DNA of 25,592 bases, taken from positions 1 through 25,592 of the forward strand of contig CAYGAW010000021.1 in the NCBI GenBank assembly GCA_964347945.1, written 5' to 3'. This document shows positions 1-7,345 of the stretch, one piece after another. The notes under the pieces are model-generated. The model searched no databases. It saw nothing but the letters and a program-made list of their open reading frames with translations, and had not been told where the DNA came from. The translations under genes and the position numbers were made by a program. The stretch comes from CAYGAW01 sp964347945. Its GTDB lineage: Bacteria > Chloroflexota > Anaerolineae > UBA7937 > B3-Chlor. Within the stretch, counting starts at the first letter, position 1; each line of letters opens with the position of its first letter.

Positions 1-421
1 TCCTCGCGGCCATCGGCACCAGAATCCTCAAGGATAGTGCCGATAACCGAGAGAATGCCTCCGGGTGACGGAGGAAATTCAGGTCGTAGATCGTAACCAC
101 CGAGGCGCAGGGAGCCAGCCCCGGGGCGGTATAGCCAGGGGAATGTAACACCTCGACATCGTGCTTCTTCGCCTGAGGAGGGAGAAGTAGTTGTTCATAT
201 AGAACCCTTGCCGACCGGAATTTCGCTCGAACAGGGCAAGGGATCTCGCGGAGGTTACCCGGACCCAGACCGAACGTGTTTGAAGCCTCCCTGTTTGTGA
301 ACACCACGTACTCGTTGGTATGGTCTATTCTCCCCAGATGCTCTATCAGGTTTCGCAGATAAGTCTCGGAGCCCCCAACGCCGCCTGGTATCATGAATAG
401 CGCATTGATCCCGATTCGCAT
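1..421 (-). CDS. glycosyltransferase family 4 (GT-B), N-terminal part, cut by window edge
   Basis: The reading frame is open from an ATG at 421 to the left edge, giving about 140 residues. It starts MRIGINALFMIPGGVGGSET, the usual GT4 first beta strand followed by a glycine-rich loop and a GGSE/TYL helix that contacts the acceptor. Further on, VLHSPGYTAPG and VVTIYDLNFLRHPE match the donor-side N-terminal Rossmann domain of RfaB/PimB-like enzymes, where an H/Y-D-L motif precedes a proline. The C-terminal nucleotide-sugar domain lies outside the window. The family transfers sugars from NDP-sugars to lipid or glycan acceptors at the cytoplasmic face of the membrane. It sits 97 bases after the next glycosyltransferase on the same strand, so a polysaccharide operon is likely. 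The exact sugar cannot be told. Confidence 0.85.
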   Translation of the reverse strand, partial: MRIGINALFMIPGGVGGSETYLRNLIEHLGRIDHTNEYVVFTNREASNTFGLGPGNLREIPCPVRAKFRSARVLYEQLLLPPQAKKHDVEVLHSPGYTAPGLAPCASVVTIYDLNFLRHPEAFSRLSALSLRILVPMAAR

Positions 422-517
422 GAGTGAGTTCCGTCGATCAATACCTGAGCAAGTTTGTCGGCCTACCCTGCGTTGCGGATTCGCCGAGCGTCATGCTGGG
501 AAGCAGTCCAACTTTGC

Positions 518-1711
518 TCACCGGCTGAGAAGGCCTTCCAAGATCCCCACGAGTTGACTGGCTCGATGCCGATATGTATGCTCGCGCAGCACCCTCTCGC
601 GCGCTGCTTGCCCCATCTCCCGCCGCAGTGCCTCGTCAGAAAGCAGCCCACGGTACGTCTCCACGACTTGCCCAGCATCGCCTAGCATCACCATCTCTTT
701 GCCCAGCTCGAACCATTCCTCCATACCTTCGCAGGGGTTGGAGACGATGCAACACCCCATCGCCGCTAACTCGAAAGGACGGGCTGTCGACGAGGCGTAG
801 GTGGAGGCGTGGGGCCTCCTGGTTATGTTGAGGTTGATCTTGCTACGACAGGAGTACTCTCGCAGCTTGCCCAAAGACATGTAGGGCAGTTTTTTCGTAT
901 TGCCCAGGTCGATGTCCATGTCTGTGGCTCGAACGGCGAACCTGGCATCCGGCAATTCCCTGCTGGGCTCGGCAATCATGCTCTCCATCCAGTCTCGTCG
1001 ATATTCGTAGCCGTGACCGTAGAAGAACACACCTATGTCTTGCCTCACGGGGACCTCCCTGAACCACTCAGGATCCACTGCGAAATAGAGCACGTTGACG
1101 TTTCTAGCCCCCATCTTTGCCAGTTCCCCAGCCGCACCCTTGGAGTTGGAGATGAAGCCATCGTACTCTGATAGATCGGCCCCCTGGTAGTGCCTGAAGC
1201 CAGAGGCGAACCCTTGAAACTTGGGCAGACTAGCGGGCAAATCGCCGTCATAGTGGATGGTGGGCACGCTATGTCGCTGCTTGAGGTAGGTTGGCAGTCC
1301 CCTGAGATGGTTAGGCGGAACATTGAGAGTGATCATGGCGTCAACGCCCTGGTCTCTGTCCAGGATGTGGGACAGATGGTTCTCCCAACGGGGTCGTACC
1401 AGGGTATTTGCCACTTTCCTCACCAGCTTCTCAGTCACGCTTTCGTCAGCACTTGGTGCGTCTTGCCTGTAGGCGCGATGTCGCCGCGGGCTCCTCACAA
1501 CATGCCTGATCTTCTGGAACAGGGCTCCTTCCCTCTGGCAAGGATTGTCGTAGGCCCGCCACCATGGGCTCTCAATGGCGTATCCTTGATATGGCGTGGC
1601 AAGGACTTCCACACCGACCTCGGACAGATTCTTCAGCAGTTGCCACCAGGATGGGGTGGCGCTAAAAGGGTATCGCAAGTCCAGTGAGGAGCAAACAAAG
1701 AGAATCTTCAT
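518..1711 (-). CDS. CgeB-like glycosyltransferase (GT-B fold, group 1)
   Basis: About 397 residues from an ATG at 1711 (MKILFVCSSLDLRYPFS); an in-frame start at 1744 adds 11 residues that look unrelated to the fold. The C-terminal half carries FELAAMGCCIVSNPCEGMEE followed by a helix with LLSDEALRREMGQAARERVL and HTYRHRA, the pattern of the CgeB/YkvP Glyco_trans_1_2 domain. There the Glu in FE binds the sugar nucleotide. The N-terminal half has IHYDGDLP and YDGFISNSKGAAGEL, consistent with a GT-B N domain. The start ATG overlaps the TGA of an epimerase remnant (ATGA), so this gene was once translationally coupled to a complete sugar-nucleotide epimerase. Its role is probably in surface glycan synthesis; substrate unknown. 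Confidence 0.85.
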   Translation of the reverse strand: MKILFVCSSLDLRYPFSATPSWWQLLKNLSEVGVEVLATPYQGYAIESPWWRAYDNPCQREGALFQKIRHVVRSPRRHRAYRQDAPSADESVTEKLVRKVANTLVRPRWENHLSHILDRDQGVDAMITLNVPPNHLRGLPTYLKQRHSVPTIHYDGDLPASLPKFQGFASGFRHYQGADLSEYDGFISNSKGAAGELAKMGARNVNVLYFAVDPEWFREVPVRQDIGVFFYGHGYEYRRDWMESMIAEPSRELPDARFAVRATDMDIDLGNTKKLPYMSLGKLREYSCRSKINLNITRRPHASTYASSTARPFELAAMGCCIVSNPCEGMEEWFELGKEMVMLGDAGQVVETYRGLLSDEALRREMGQAARERVLREHTYRHRASQLVGILEGLLSR

Positions 1712-1854
1712 GGAGCGCTTTTCCCACCTTGTTCGCGGCACCAATCTATCGTCCTGCGAAGGCCCTCACGGAAGTCCGTGCTGGCCTTGAACCCGAATTC
1801 TCTCTCCGCCTTGGCAGTGTCCAAGAATCTCCGGGGCTGACTATGTGACTTCAT
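1708..1854 (-). pseudogene. C-terminal remnant of NAD-dependent sugar epimerase/dehydratase
   Basis: A 48-codon frame, not previously listed as an ORF because of its size, reads MKSHSQPRRFLDTAKAEREF, then GFKASTDFREGLRRTIDWCR, and stops in TGA overlapping the glycosyltransferase ATG. The PRR-LD-AKAEREFGF-A-T-F-EGL-TI-W pattern is the typical last 40 residues of extended SDR enzymes of the GDP-fucose-synthase/UDP-glucose-epimerase type. The Rossmann core, the YxxxK site and everything upstream are missing. A start ATG with GGAG seven bases upstream happens to precede the remnant, so it may still be translated. Immediately upstream is a short stem-loop and then the end of the GT39-like gene, which marks a rearrangement junction. 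Assembly error is an alternative. Confidence 0.65.
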
Positions 1855-1859
1855 AGTCA
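1838..1859. repeat. 8-bp perfect inverted repeat at gene-fusion junction
   Basis: TGACTATG (1838-1845) and CATAGTCA (1852-1859) pair perfectly around a 6-base loop. An alternative pairing GTGACT/AGTCAC uses the same bases. It lies 20 bases after the stop of the GT39-like gene and precisely where the truncated epimerase frame begins. There is no T-run, so terminator function is weak; it could be a recombination scar. Confidence 0.5.
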
Positions 1860-1878
1860 CTCCAACTCACGGATTGGC

Positions 1879-4143
1879 CTAGGGTGCGATAGTGACCTCC
1901 GTGAGCGGGATTGCGTCGTCGCGCTGCCGATTGCCCTGTTCATCGACAGCGGGCAGCCGTTGCATGGTGTCCAGTGAGTACATCCCCACCCGGATTTCGT
2001 AAGTCCCAGAGGGAATGTCTACAGGCAACGTCAAGCCGTGTTCATCTTCGACAATCTCTCCCTCATCCCACAGGCCGGTGGGATAGGTATTGCTGCGCGG
2101 CTGGCCATCGTGCTGAGCCCACAATTCTCCATCTCGGTCGACAAGGTGGACAAATACTGTGTAATCTTCGTTGATGGAAGCCAGAGGGCTCCAATATAGC
2201 GTGAGTGTAAGCATGTTGCCCGGTGAAGGCGTCCCCTCTAGTGCATAGCCGATCAAAGCTATAGTGTCGCCCAGATTGTAGGACAGACGATGGGCGATGT
2301 CCGGGTCCAACTCCTCACTGCTTCCCACCTTCACACGTCCAAACGTTGCACTCAGCCCGATCTCCGTCCCTCCGGCATCAGCCACAGGTAGATACTGCTC
2401 CTCCGGGTAGCGGAAGACTGCTACGTTGATCTGGCCAAGCGAGGGAGCAGGAAAGTCTCTAGGAATCCGCACGCTGTATTGGTCGGGGAAGATCTCATCC
2501 GCTTTCCACAAGGAGGTAGCATAGTTCCCACGTCCGGGATAGGTGCAATCGGCACTATCTGTCTCTCCATCCGGTCCGAGCAGGCGAACGCAGACAGTGT
2601 AGTCCTGCTCCATCTCGGTCAGCGCCCGCCAATAGAGGGTCACTCCCATCGTCTGTCTGGGCTCTAGTTCGACCCTATCTATTTCGTATGCCAGCAGTTC
2701 GATTCTGTCGCCGAAGTTGAGGGATACTTGGTGCTCCAGGCTTTGCACATCTGCAGGCGAAAGAAGAGGTGGCCTTGCATATGCAGGCCTTATGTAGCGA
2801 AAGGGGATGATGACGGCAAACAGCAGAAGGGCGACGATCAGGATGGTTGGCAACGGGGACCTTCCTCTGAAGCGCGAGACTTCATCGCACCCGACAAAGA
2901 GAAGAACACTGAAGGCCGAAATACCGGGCAGCAGGTAGCGGCCTGGTGCAAACGATACCTCCTGGTCGTGGGCGGCAACCAGGAGCAACGGCAAGACCAG
3001 TACTGCCAGGAACGCTGCCAACAGCACTGCGACACACGGCAGTGAAGGCTCTGGACGGCGTCTGAGGAAGAAAAGCAACAAGCCTACGGCCGCCACAGCC
3101 AGCAGCAGAGCGTAAACGTCATATATTGCTGAGTCGGCTGCAACGTTCCCCCAGCCAAAAAGCGCAAAGAAGGTATTCAGAGTATAGGCCACAGCTCGCT
3201 GCAACGTAACGACGTCGAGTCCAGCCAGGGCCTCGCCGAGACCGACAAGCACTCTCTGTGAGAAGGGGCCACCCTCGTAGTCTACGACCGGTATGACCAC
3301 GTAGCTCATACGTCGCAGGATGCTCCAAGCGATTGGCAACGCGAACAGGCCGGCGAGCGCTGAGCAGCCCCAGTAGAGCCTACGTCGCGGAGCCAGACCA
3401 TCCAACCCAGCGATTCCCTTGGCAGCCACAACGGATACGGCGACTGGAAGTAAGGAGAGAGTATTCAGTTTCGACAAGAGCCCAAGCCCGAAGAGAAGCC
3501 CGAGAGTCAGTACCTGCAGCGCACTGCCAAGGCCCTGCACCATTCGCACCAAGACCAGGATGATAGCCGAACCTATTGCACTCGCCAATACGTCGTTCGT
3601 GACAACGCTTCCATTGAATAGAAACTGGGGCCAGAAGGCATGGATAGCCATCGCACCGATGGCGATCCCTTTCCTCGATGGGGCTATCGTCAGGCCGATC
3701 AGATAAGTCAGCAGAATCCCCACCAGGCTGAGCGCCACGGAGAGGCCCCTGACTGTATGGACTGCGAGAATGGTCCCCCTATAGGGAAACTCTTCGGAGT
3801 TGGGATGCACCGCATAGTTAACGCCGCCCGTACCCGCCGGAAAAAAAGGGTTTGAGATCGGCTCCAGATCATCGCTGATATCAATCCATATCATAGACAG
3901 GGCGCCAAGAAGATAGTAGAGAGGAGGCTGCAAGCTCTCGGAGATCTGCTCCGCTTCGGGGTCGCCGGTCCGCGGCAGTGCCCGTCTGGTGACTATGTAG
4001 CGAACGTACTCGTAGTGGCCCGGCTCGTCAAAGGCTTCCCAAATGGGTACTGTTGCGCTGTAGAAGATGCCGAGAGCCGCGCGGAGAACAAGTATGCTTA
4101 CCGCTATCCAGTGGGGTTGCAGCTTCCTCACGAACTCTAACAA
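1879..4143 (-). CDS. GT39/GT-C-like membrane glycosyltransferase with two C-terminal beta domains
   Basis: 754 residues if the TTG at 4143 is used; a GTG at 4131 is an alternative, and neither has a well-spaced ribosome site (GGGAG abuts the TTG). The first roughly 460 residues are hydrophobic with many membrane segments. The first extracytoplasmic loop contains WEAFDEPGHYEYVRY and SLQPPLYYLL, matching the acidic DE motif and Q-PPLYY motif of Dol-P-Man/ArnT-type GT-C enzymes that use polyprenyl-phosphate sugars. After the last segment come two related beta-sandwich-like modules: about 474-600 (FGDRIELLAYEI ... VTLYWRAL ... DYTVCVRLLGPDG) and about 620-740 (LGDTIALIGYAL ... LTLYWSPL ... DYTVFVHLVDRDG). 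They probably lie outside the membrane and bind glycan. It is expressed from its own promoter (4238-4266). The acceptor (protein or lipid) is unknown. Confidence 0.9.
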   Translation of the reverse strand: MLEFVRKLQPHWIAVSILVLRAALGIFYSATVPIWEAFDEPGHYEYVRYIVTRRALPRTGDPEAEQISESLQPPLYYLLGALSMIWIDISDDLEPISNPFFPAGTGGVNYAVHPNSEEFPYRGTILAVHTVRGLSVALSLVGILLTYLIGLTIAPSRKGIAIGAMAIHAFWPQFLFNGSVVTNDVLASAIGSAIILVLVRMVQGLGSALQVLTLGLLFGLGLLSKLNTLSLLPVAVSVVAAKGIAGLDGLAPRRRLYWGCSALAGLFALPIAWSILRRMSYVVIPVVDYEGGPFSQRVLVGLGEALAGLDVVTLQRAVAYTLNTFFALFGWGNVAADSAIYDVYALLLAVAAVGLLLFFLRRRPEPSLPCVAVLLAAFLAVLVLPLLLVAAHDQEVSFAPGRYLLPGISAFSVLLFVGCDEVSRFRGRSPLPTILIVALLLFAVIIPFRYIRPAYARPPLLSPADVQSLEHQVSLNFGDRIELLAYEIDRVELEPRQTMGVTLYWRALTEMEQDYTVCVRLLGPDGETDSADCTYPGRGNYATSLWKADEIFPDQYSVRIPRDFPAPSLGQINVAVFRYPEEQYLPVADAGGTEIGLSATFGRVKVGSSEELDPDIAHRLSYNLGDTIALIGYALEGTPSPGNMLTLTLYWSPLASINEDYTVFVHLVDRDGELWAQHDGQPRSNTYPTGLWDEGEIVEDEHGLTLPVDIPSGTYEIRVGMYSLDTMQRLPAVDEQGNRQRDDAIPLTEVTIAP

Positions 4144-4237
4144 GCTCCCGTCGTCTGCGAAATATCGCTGCCCACAAGAACCTTGAGGAGTCCTTGTTGC
4201 GGAAAGCGTCGGTGAGATGAGTAGCCGACGCCAAGCC

Positions 4238-4266
4238 AGTATACTTCAGGTTTGTTGCGATGTCAA
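4238..4266 (-). promoter_or_regulatory. near-consensus sigma-70 promoter for the GT39-like gene
   Basis: Reading the minus strand, TTGACA (4266-4261) is followed by a 17-base spacer and TATACT (4243-4238), a full -35 match and a 5/6 -10 match. Transcription should start near 4231, leaving a leader of about 88 bases before the TTG start at 4143. Confidence 0.8.
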
Positions 4267-4454
4267 CGTACTCCTGAGAAGATACGCGATAGAGGGTGTT
4301 CTTGAGAGCCATGTCGCGAATTGTGTGAGTCAATAAATAAAGAGTTGCCACATCCGGCCCGGCGGTGTAGCTCGCGGCATAGTCTGAGACCGGGGGCAAT
4401 GATCAATGACCTGAGTGGCCCCAAGACATAGCGGAGAATCCCCGTGGGCACGAG

Positions 4455-4502
4455 GCAAGGTCACATTCCGGCCACGGAATGCACTCACGTACTTGACCTT
4501 GC
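4455..4502. repeat. nested inverted repeat: 9-bp outer stem enclosing a 7-bp hairpin
   Basis: GCAAGGTCA (4455-4463) and TGACCTTGC (4494-4502) are perfect inverted arms. Directly abutting the left arm is a second perfect hairpin, CATTCCG-GCCA-CGGAATG (4464-4481). A 12-base unpaired stretch (4482-4493) fills the rest. As RNA this is two stacked stems with a one-sided bulge. It lies about 80 bases past the stop of the flavoprotein gene (minus strand) with no T-tract. The surrounding 4267-4580 has no convincing gene: short frames exist but show no family features. Confidence 0.6.
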
Positions 4503-4580
4503 AAGTCGGTGACCGAACGCCATTGCTGGCAAAACTCCCGGAGGTCTTGCAGCCTCTGGGAGGGTCGTTGCCGGAGTGCG

Positions 4581-5306
4581 CTACTTCTGCTGCCCGGCTC
4601 CCAGCAGCTTCCCGGCATTCTGGTTCATATTTGTGATGTAGTCATCACGGGTGACCAGCTTCCGTCCAACGGTAGCGAGGGACTCGGCCGACATCTTGCC
4701 ATCCCTGACCAACTCCCTGCCAGCTTCCCTCGCTGCATCCAGTACGTCACCCACCGGCTCGCCCTGTTTGAGGCGATCCCGCAGTGTCTGCCCGTGTGGC
4801 CTAAGCAGCGCCCCCGCGAATTCCCGCTCCACGTGCTGGCAAGCCGCATCTATGTACGCCACTACGGTATTGAAGTTCTCCATCTCCCACAAGCCACAAT
4901 TGGAGACCAGAACCACGCTGCCACGCCTGTCTTGCTCTTCCACAACGTGGCGACTGCGACCACCGCGCACCTCGGCATGCAGGCGCAATAAGGGTGTCAA
5001 ACGATCGATCAGATTCTTGAGCGGCCCGCTCACCCCGTCGAAATAGAGTGGCGTGGCCCACACCCAGATGTCGGCCTCGCGAAGCTTGACCAGAATTCCT
5101 GTCATGTCGTCCTCTTGGACACACTTGCCCGGCGTCTTGATCCAGCAGCCGAAGCATCCCAGGCAGGGCTTGATGTCCAGCATCCTCGTGTACAGGAGTT
5201 CTACCTCCGCCCTTGCTTCCCTCATTCCCTCGAGGAAAGGACCAAGAATCAGAGCGGTGTTGCCCCTGTGCATACGCGGGCTGCCGTTGATCGCTAACGC
5301 CTTCAT
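4581..5306 (-). CDS. NAD(P)H-dependent flavodoxin-fold oxidoreductase with Cys cluster
   Basis: 241 residues; ATG at 5306 with GAAGGGGAAG upstream. The N-terminus MKALAINGSPR...GNT is the FMN phosphate loop of the flavodoxin-like NADPH-dependent FMN reductase family. Next comes C48-x2-C51-x2-C54-x7-C62, the compact cysteine pattern of iron-sulfur flavoproteins. ATPLYFDGVSGPLKNLIDR (about 84-102) is the second flavin-binding loop plus helix. The C-terminal 60 residues are helical and charged. The family moves electrons between NAD(P)H or ferredoxin and small acceptors in the cytoplasm. A truncated copy of its first 20 residues, with similar sequence also upstream of the start, occurs at 8788-8928, pointing to an old duplication. 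A possible extended -10 lies at 5396-5404. Confidence 0.88.
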   Translation of the reverse strand: MKALAINGSPRMHRGNTALILGPFLEGMREARAEVELLYTRMLDIKPCLGCFGCWIKTPGKCVQEDDMTGILVKLREADIWVWATPLYFDGVSGPLKNLIDRLTPLLRLHAEVRGGRSRHVVEEQDRRGSVVLVSNCGLWEMENFNTVVAYIDAACQHVEREFAGALLRPHGQTLRDRLKQGEPVGDVLDAAREAGRELVRDGKMSAESLATVGRKLVTRDDYITNMNQNAGKLLGAGQQK

Positions 5307-5395
5307 CGCTCACTTCCCCTTCCCTTCGGCTTCTACAGAACTTCCGAGGCGACAGGGCCCCTCGTTGATCGCCGCAAAGGAACACCGACCCTGCG

Positions 5396-5404
5396 ATTAT
5401 CTCA
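5396..5404 (-). promoter_or_regulatory. possible extended -10 for the flavoprotein gene
   Basis: On the minus strand TGA-GATAAT (5404-5396) fits a TGN extended -10 with a 5/6 hexamer. No good -35 is seen at 16-18 bases. The predicted leader is about 80 bases. Confidence 0.3.
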
Positions 5405-5463
5405 CATTCTCGAGGCAGGAGCGACCCAACCGCACAACTCCCCGTCGAGGTCTGTCCGCCGCT

Positions 5464-5535
5464 GACCGGCTTCAGGCTGTCCTTCCACAAGCCCGGCTCC
5501 CACAGGTTGGCGTACCTTGCGCGGCCCAGCCATCC
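5464..5535 (-). pseudogene. possible degenerate M3 peptidase C-terminal fragment
   Basis: The minus strand encodes NLWEPGLWKDSLKPV, which lines up without gaps with NLKEPAFWEGSLKVI at the end of the intact M3 peptidase (8 of 15 identical). The DNA matches more closely than the protein, including GACAGCCTGAAG against GGCAGCCTGAAA and a shared GGGTCGCTC further downstream. It lies about 160 bases upstream of the intact flavoprotein, mirroring the intact peptidase sitting just upstream of the truncated flavoprotein near 8930-8997. The resemblance is short and could be chance. 5536-5727 shows nothing recognisable. Confidence 0.35.
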
Positions 5536-5727
5536 GCAGCAGGTGAGGCACAGAATTGGCCACGCTCTGATCATCGCATCTTTCGCACGCAACGGCAGAA
5601 AGGCTTGGCTATGCCTTCAAGGGGACTAGTCGATGCCCAAATGTCTCGAGGAAAGCAGCATTGGGCGCGAAGGCCCGATGCCTGCGGAGTACTGTGGGCG
5701 ACCAGTCGTACATGATGCGAGGAGAGG

Positions 5728-5958
5728 CTACACCGTGACATATGCTTGGGCCTTCTCGAGCGCGTGGCCGGCGCTTTCGGCAACTTCGGCAGGCGCTTCC
5801 GCCGCATACGCAGCCGAGTTGGTCACGACGTCCTCGCCACCACGGGCGGCAAATCGAACGAAGGCCTCAACCACGGCAGGGTCGAACTGAGCGCCAGAAC
5901 AGAGCTTCATCTCGACCAGGATTTCGCCCAGCGACAGCGCATAGCCGGTGGTACTCAC
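5728..5958 (-). pseudogene. HD-GYP domain C-terminal fragment
   Basis: A 76-residue frame begins STTGYALSLGEILVEMKLCS and continues GAQFDPAVVEAFVRF. This corresponds to the last helices of an HD-GYP cyclic-di-GMP phosphodiesterase (usual form ...TS.RPYR.ALS.EEAL.E...GAGTQFDP..VEAF). The catalytic HD and GYP residues should lie well upstream but are absent: the frame begins at a GTG and the DNA above it holds only the 11-bp tandem repeats. A low-complexity Ala/Glu tail follows. It is most likely a relic of a larger signalling protein, perhaps once partnered with the nearby response regulator. Confidence 0.6.
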
Positions 5959-5974
5959 GTCTTCACGGCATTGA

Positions 5975-6018
5975 GCCTTAATGGGGCTTTAATGAAGCCT
6001 TAATGAGGCCTTAATCTC
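5975..6018 (+). promoter_or_regulatory. four 11-bp direct repeats, OmpR/PhoB-type operator candidate
   Basis: Four contiguous 11-base units: GCCTTAATGGG (5975-5985), GCTTTAATGAA (5986-5996), GCCTTAATGAG (5997-6007), GCCTTAATCTC (6008-6018). One-turn spacing with a conserved CTTAAT core is the arrangement used by OmpR/PhoB/PhoP winged-helix regulators. A -10-like TAGAAT follows at 6026-6031, about 10 bases beyond the last core, as in activator-dependent promoters where the repeats replace the -35. This orientation points to the plus strand, towards the regulator gene at 6463. Confidence 0.6.
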
Positions 6019-6462
6019 CATGCGATAGAATATCCATGGTAAAAGAGCAAGCTTGTGTCCACACCTCCAGTAGGATGCGCGCGTGGGAGCTCAGCGCAGC
6101 TCTGAGCCGGAGGATTCCGACGCGCTCACGACTCTCGTGGTCATCGGCCAAGGATCGGGCGGGGCACCAGCCCTCAAACCGGAAGAAGCTCCTGCAGCGA
6201 CGCAGAAGGGAACGCTCCTCTCTGAGGCTACGCGACAATCTGAGAAGTGCTGCAGATAGCGAAATGTTACGCTGTCAGATGCGACGCACGGCAGAGAAGA
6301 CGCGGTGAAGAAGTGTCATAGGGGTACTGCAACTCAAGGTCGTGCCCTTTGCCTGGGGCGGCCTCCGTGCACTCCACATCATGCAGAATCCCACTCAGCC
6401 TGCCGTTTCTGCCAGGCCGCTACATGTCAGCCAAGTGACTCAGCCCAGCAAGAGATCGTGGC
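6019..6462. other. gap of 444 bases with no confident gene
   Basis: It contains the -10-like TAGAAT at 6026-6031 and then sequence in which no frame shows family features. One plus frame after a TAG at about 6073 (VGAQRSSEPEDSDALTTLVV onward, to a TAG near 6260) is stop-free for some 60 codons but has no ribosome site. If the promoter at 5975-6031 drives the regulator, the leader is about 425 bases. Confidence 0.4.
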
Positions 6463-7200
6463 ATGAAGAGTGGGGCAGATAACCAGAACTCCATCGTCGA
6501 AATACTAATCATAGGGTCCGATCCCAGCATCGTCAAGTGGGTGGAGGACACGTTACTGGCCGAACGTATGAGCGTAGCCGCCATCGAGCCCGTAGAGGCC
6601 CTCTCCTACCTGGACGAGAATCACGCCGACATCGCCATCCTGGACATGGATGACAACGGGGACGTCAGCCTTGAGCTGTGTCAGGTGATCCGGGGGCGCA
6701 CCACGGCGCCATTACTGCTGTTGGCAAGAGACGCCAAAGACAGCACACTGGCCCGAGGGCTAGAGATGGGAGCGGATGCCTACGCGGTGAAACCCTTGAC
6801 AAACAAGGTATTCCTGGCCCAGATATACTCCCTCCTCCGATGGATAGGCCTCTTGAGCCCGGGCCATGCTGGCCAGGTAGATGCGGGGGGTCTGGTCATC
6901 AACACTCATCGTAGAGAGGTCCGGCTAAATGACCGCCCGGTCAACCTCTCTCCGACCGAATACAAGATCTTGAGCACCCTGGTGAACAACGCCGGCCGTC
7001 CTCTCAGCTGCAGCAGCTTAGTGAAGAATCTCCGCGGGGCTCGTTATCACTCTCAGGAAGCAAACAATACCCTGCGAGTGCACATCCACAACTTGCGTCG
7101 CAAGATCGAGCCCGATCCAGAGAAGCCACGCTTCATCCGTACTGTTAGGGGCTTTGGCTATGTTTTCGAGCGCCGGGGGCACGCTCGAGACAAACCATAG
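6463..7200 (+). CDS. OmpR/PhoB-family response regulator with atypical receiver
   Basis: 245 residues; only ATG giving a complete receiver, with a weak AGAG upstream. Residues 12-130 form the receiver: acidic pocket GSDPS (only D20 where two acids are usual), phosphoacceptor Asp at D61 in ILDMDD, LLLLARD at 84-90 where the switch Thr/Ser is replaced by Ala, and the conserved Lys in AVKPL (K110). Residues about 145-236 form the winged helix: LSPTEYKIL, then ANNTLRVHIHNLRRKIE as recognition helix and RFIRTVRGFGYVFE as wing. It binds tandem DNA repeats as a dimer; an 11-bp repeat array lies 445 bases upstream. No sensor kinase is nearby, so it is an orphan here. Loss of the second acid and the Thr makes normal phospho-switching doubtful. 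Confidence 0.92.
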   Translation: MKSGADNQNSIVEILIIGSDPSIVKWVEDTLLAERMSVAAIEPVEALSYLDENHADIAILDMDDNGDVSLELCQVIRGRTTAPLLLLARDAKDSTLARGLEMGADAYAVKPLTNKVFLAQIYSLLRWIGLLSPGHAGQVDAGGLVINTHRREVRLNDRPVNLSPTEYKILSTLVNNAGRPLSCSSLVKNLRGARYHSQEANNTLRVHIHNLRRKIEPDPEKPRFIRTVRGFGYVFERRGHARDKP

Positions 7201-7238
7201 AGAACTCGTACCCGTGATCACCTAGATAGAACAATCAA

Positions 7239-7345
7239 TCAAAGCGCCGCATAGCGGTCGAACCGGCCCTTGATGACCTTCAGGCTGCCCCCCAGAAGCC
7301 AGGCTTCTTGAGGTTGATGTCTAGGCGAGCGCACCGCTCGGCCAT
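7239..7345 (-). pseudogene. C-terminal fragment of an M3 oligoendopeptidase (second copy)
   Basis: The minus strand gives MAERCARLDINLKKPGFWG, then after a one-base shift near 7290 GSLKVIKGRFDRYAAL and TGA at 7239. This matches the last 34 residues of the intact peptidase (ARFDINLKEPAFWEGSLKVI, EGRIDRYVAL) almost residue for residue, and the DNA is visibly similar. Nothing of the peptidase is left above 7345; 7346-7486 has no recognisable gene. The fragment lies convergent to the response regulator. Confidence 0.8.

Noticed and set aside
4028..4399. 123-codon minus frame upstream of and overlapping the GT39-like gene
   Set aside because: It crosses the near-consensus promoter and its last part is an out-of-frame reading of the real gene.
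4801..5592. 263-codon minus-strand frame overlapping the flavoprotein
   Set aside because: Most of it is a shifted reading of the flavoprotein; only its first part covers the possible peptidase fragment reported separately.
6011..6308. Overlapping short frames on both strands after the 11-bp repeats
   Set aside because: Neither has a ribosome site or recognisable domain, and both are Arg/Ser-rich in the way of random GC-rich DNA.
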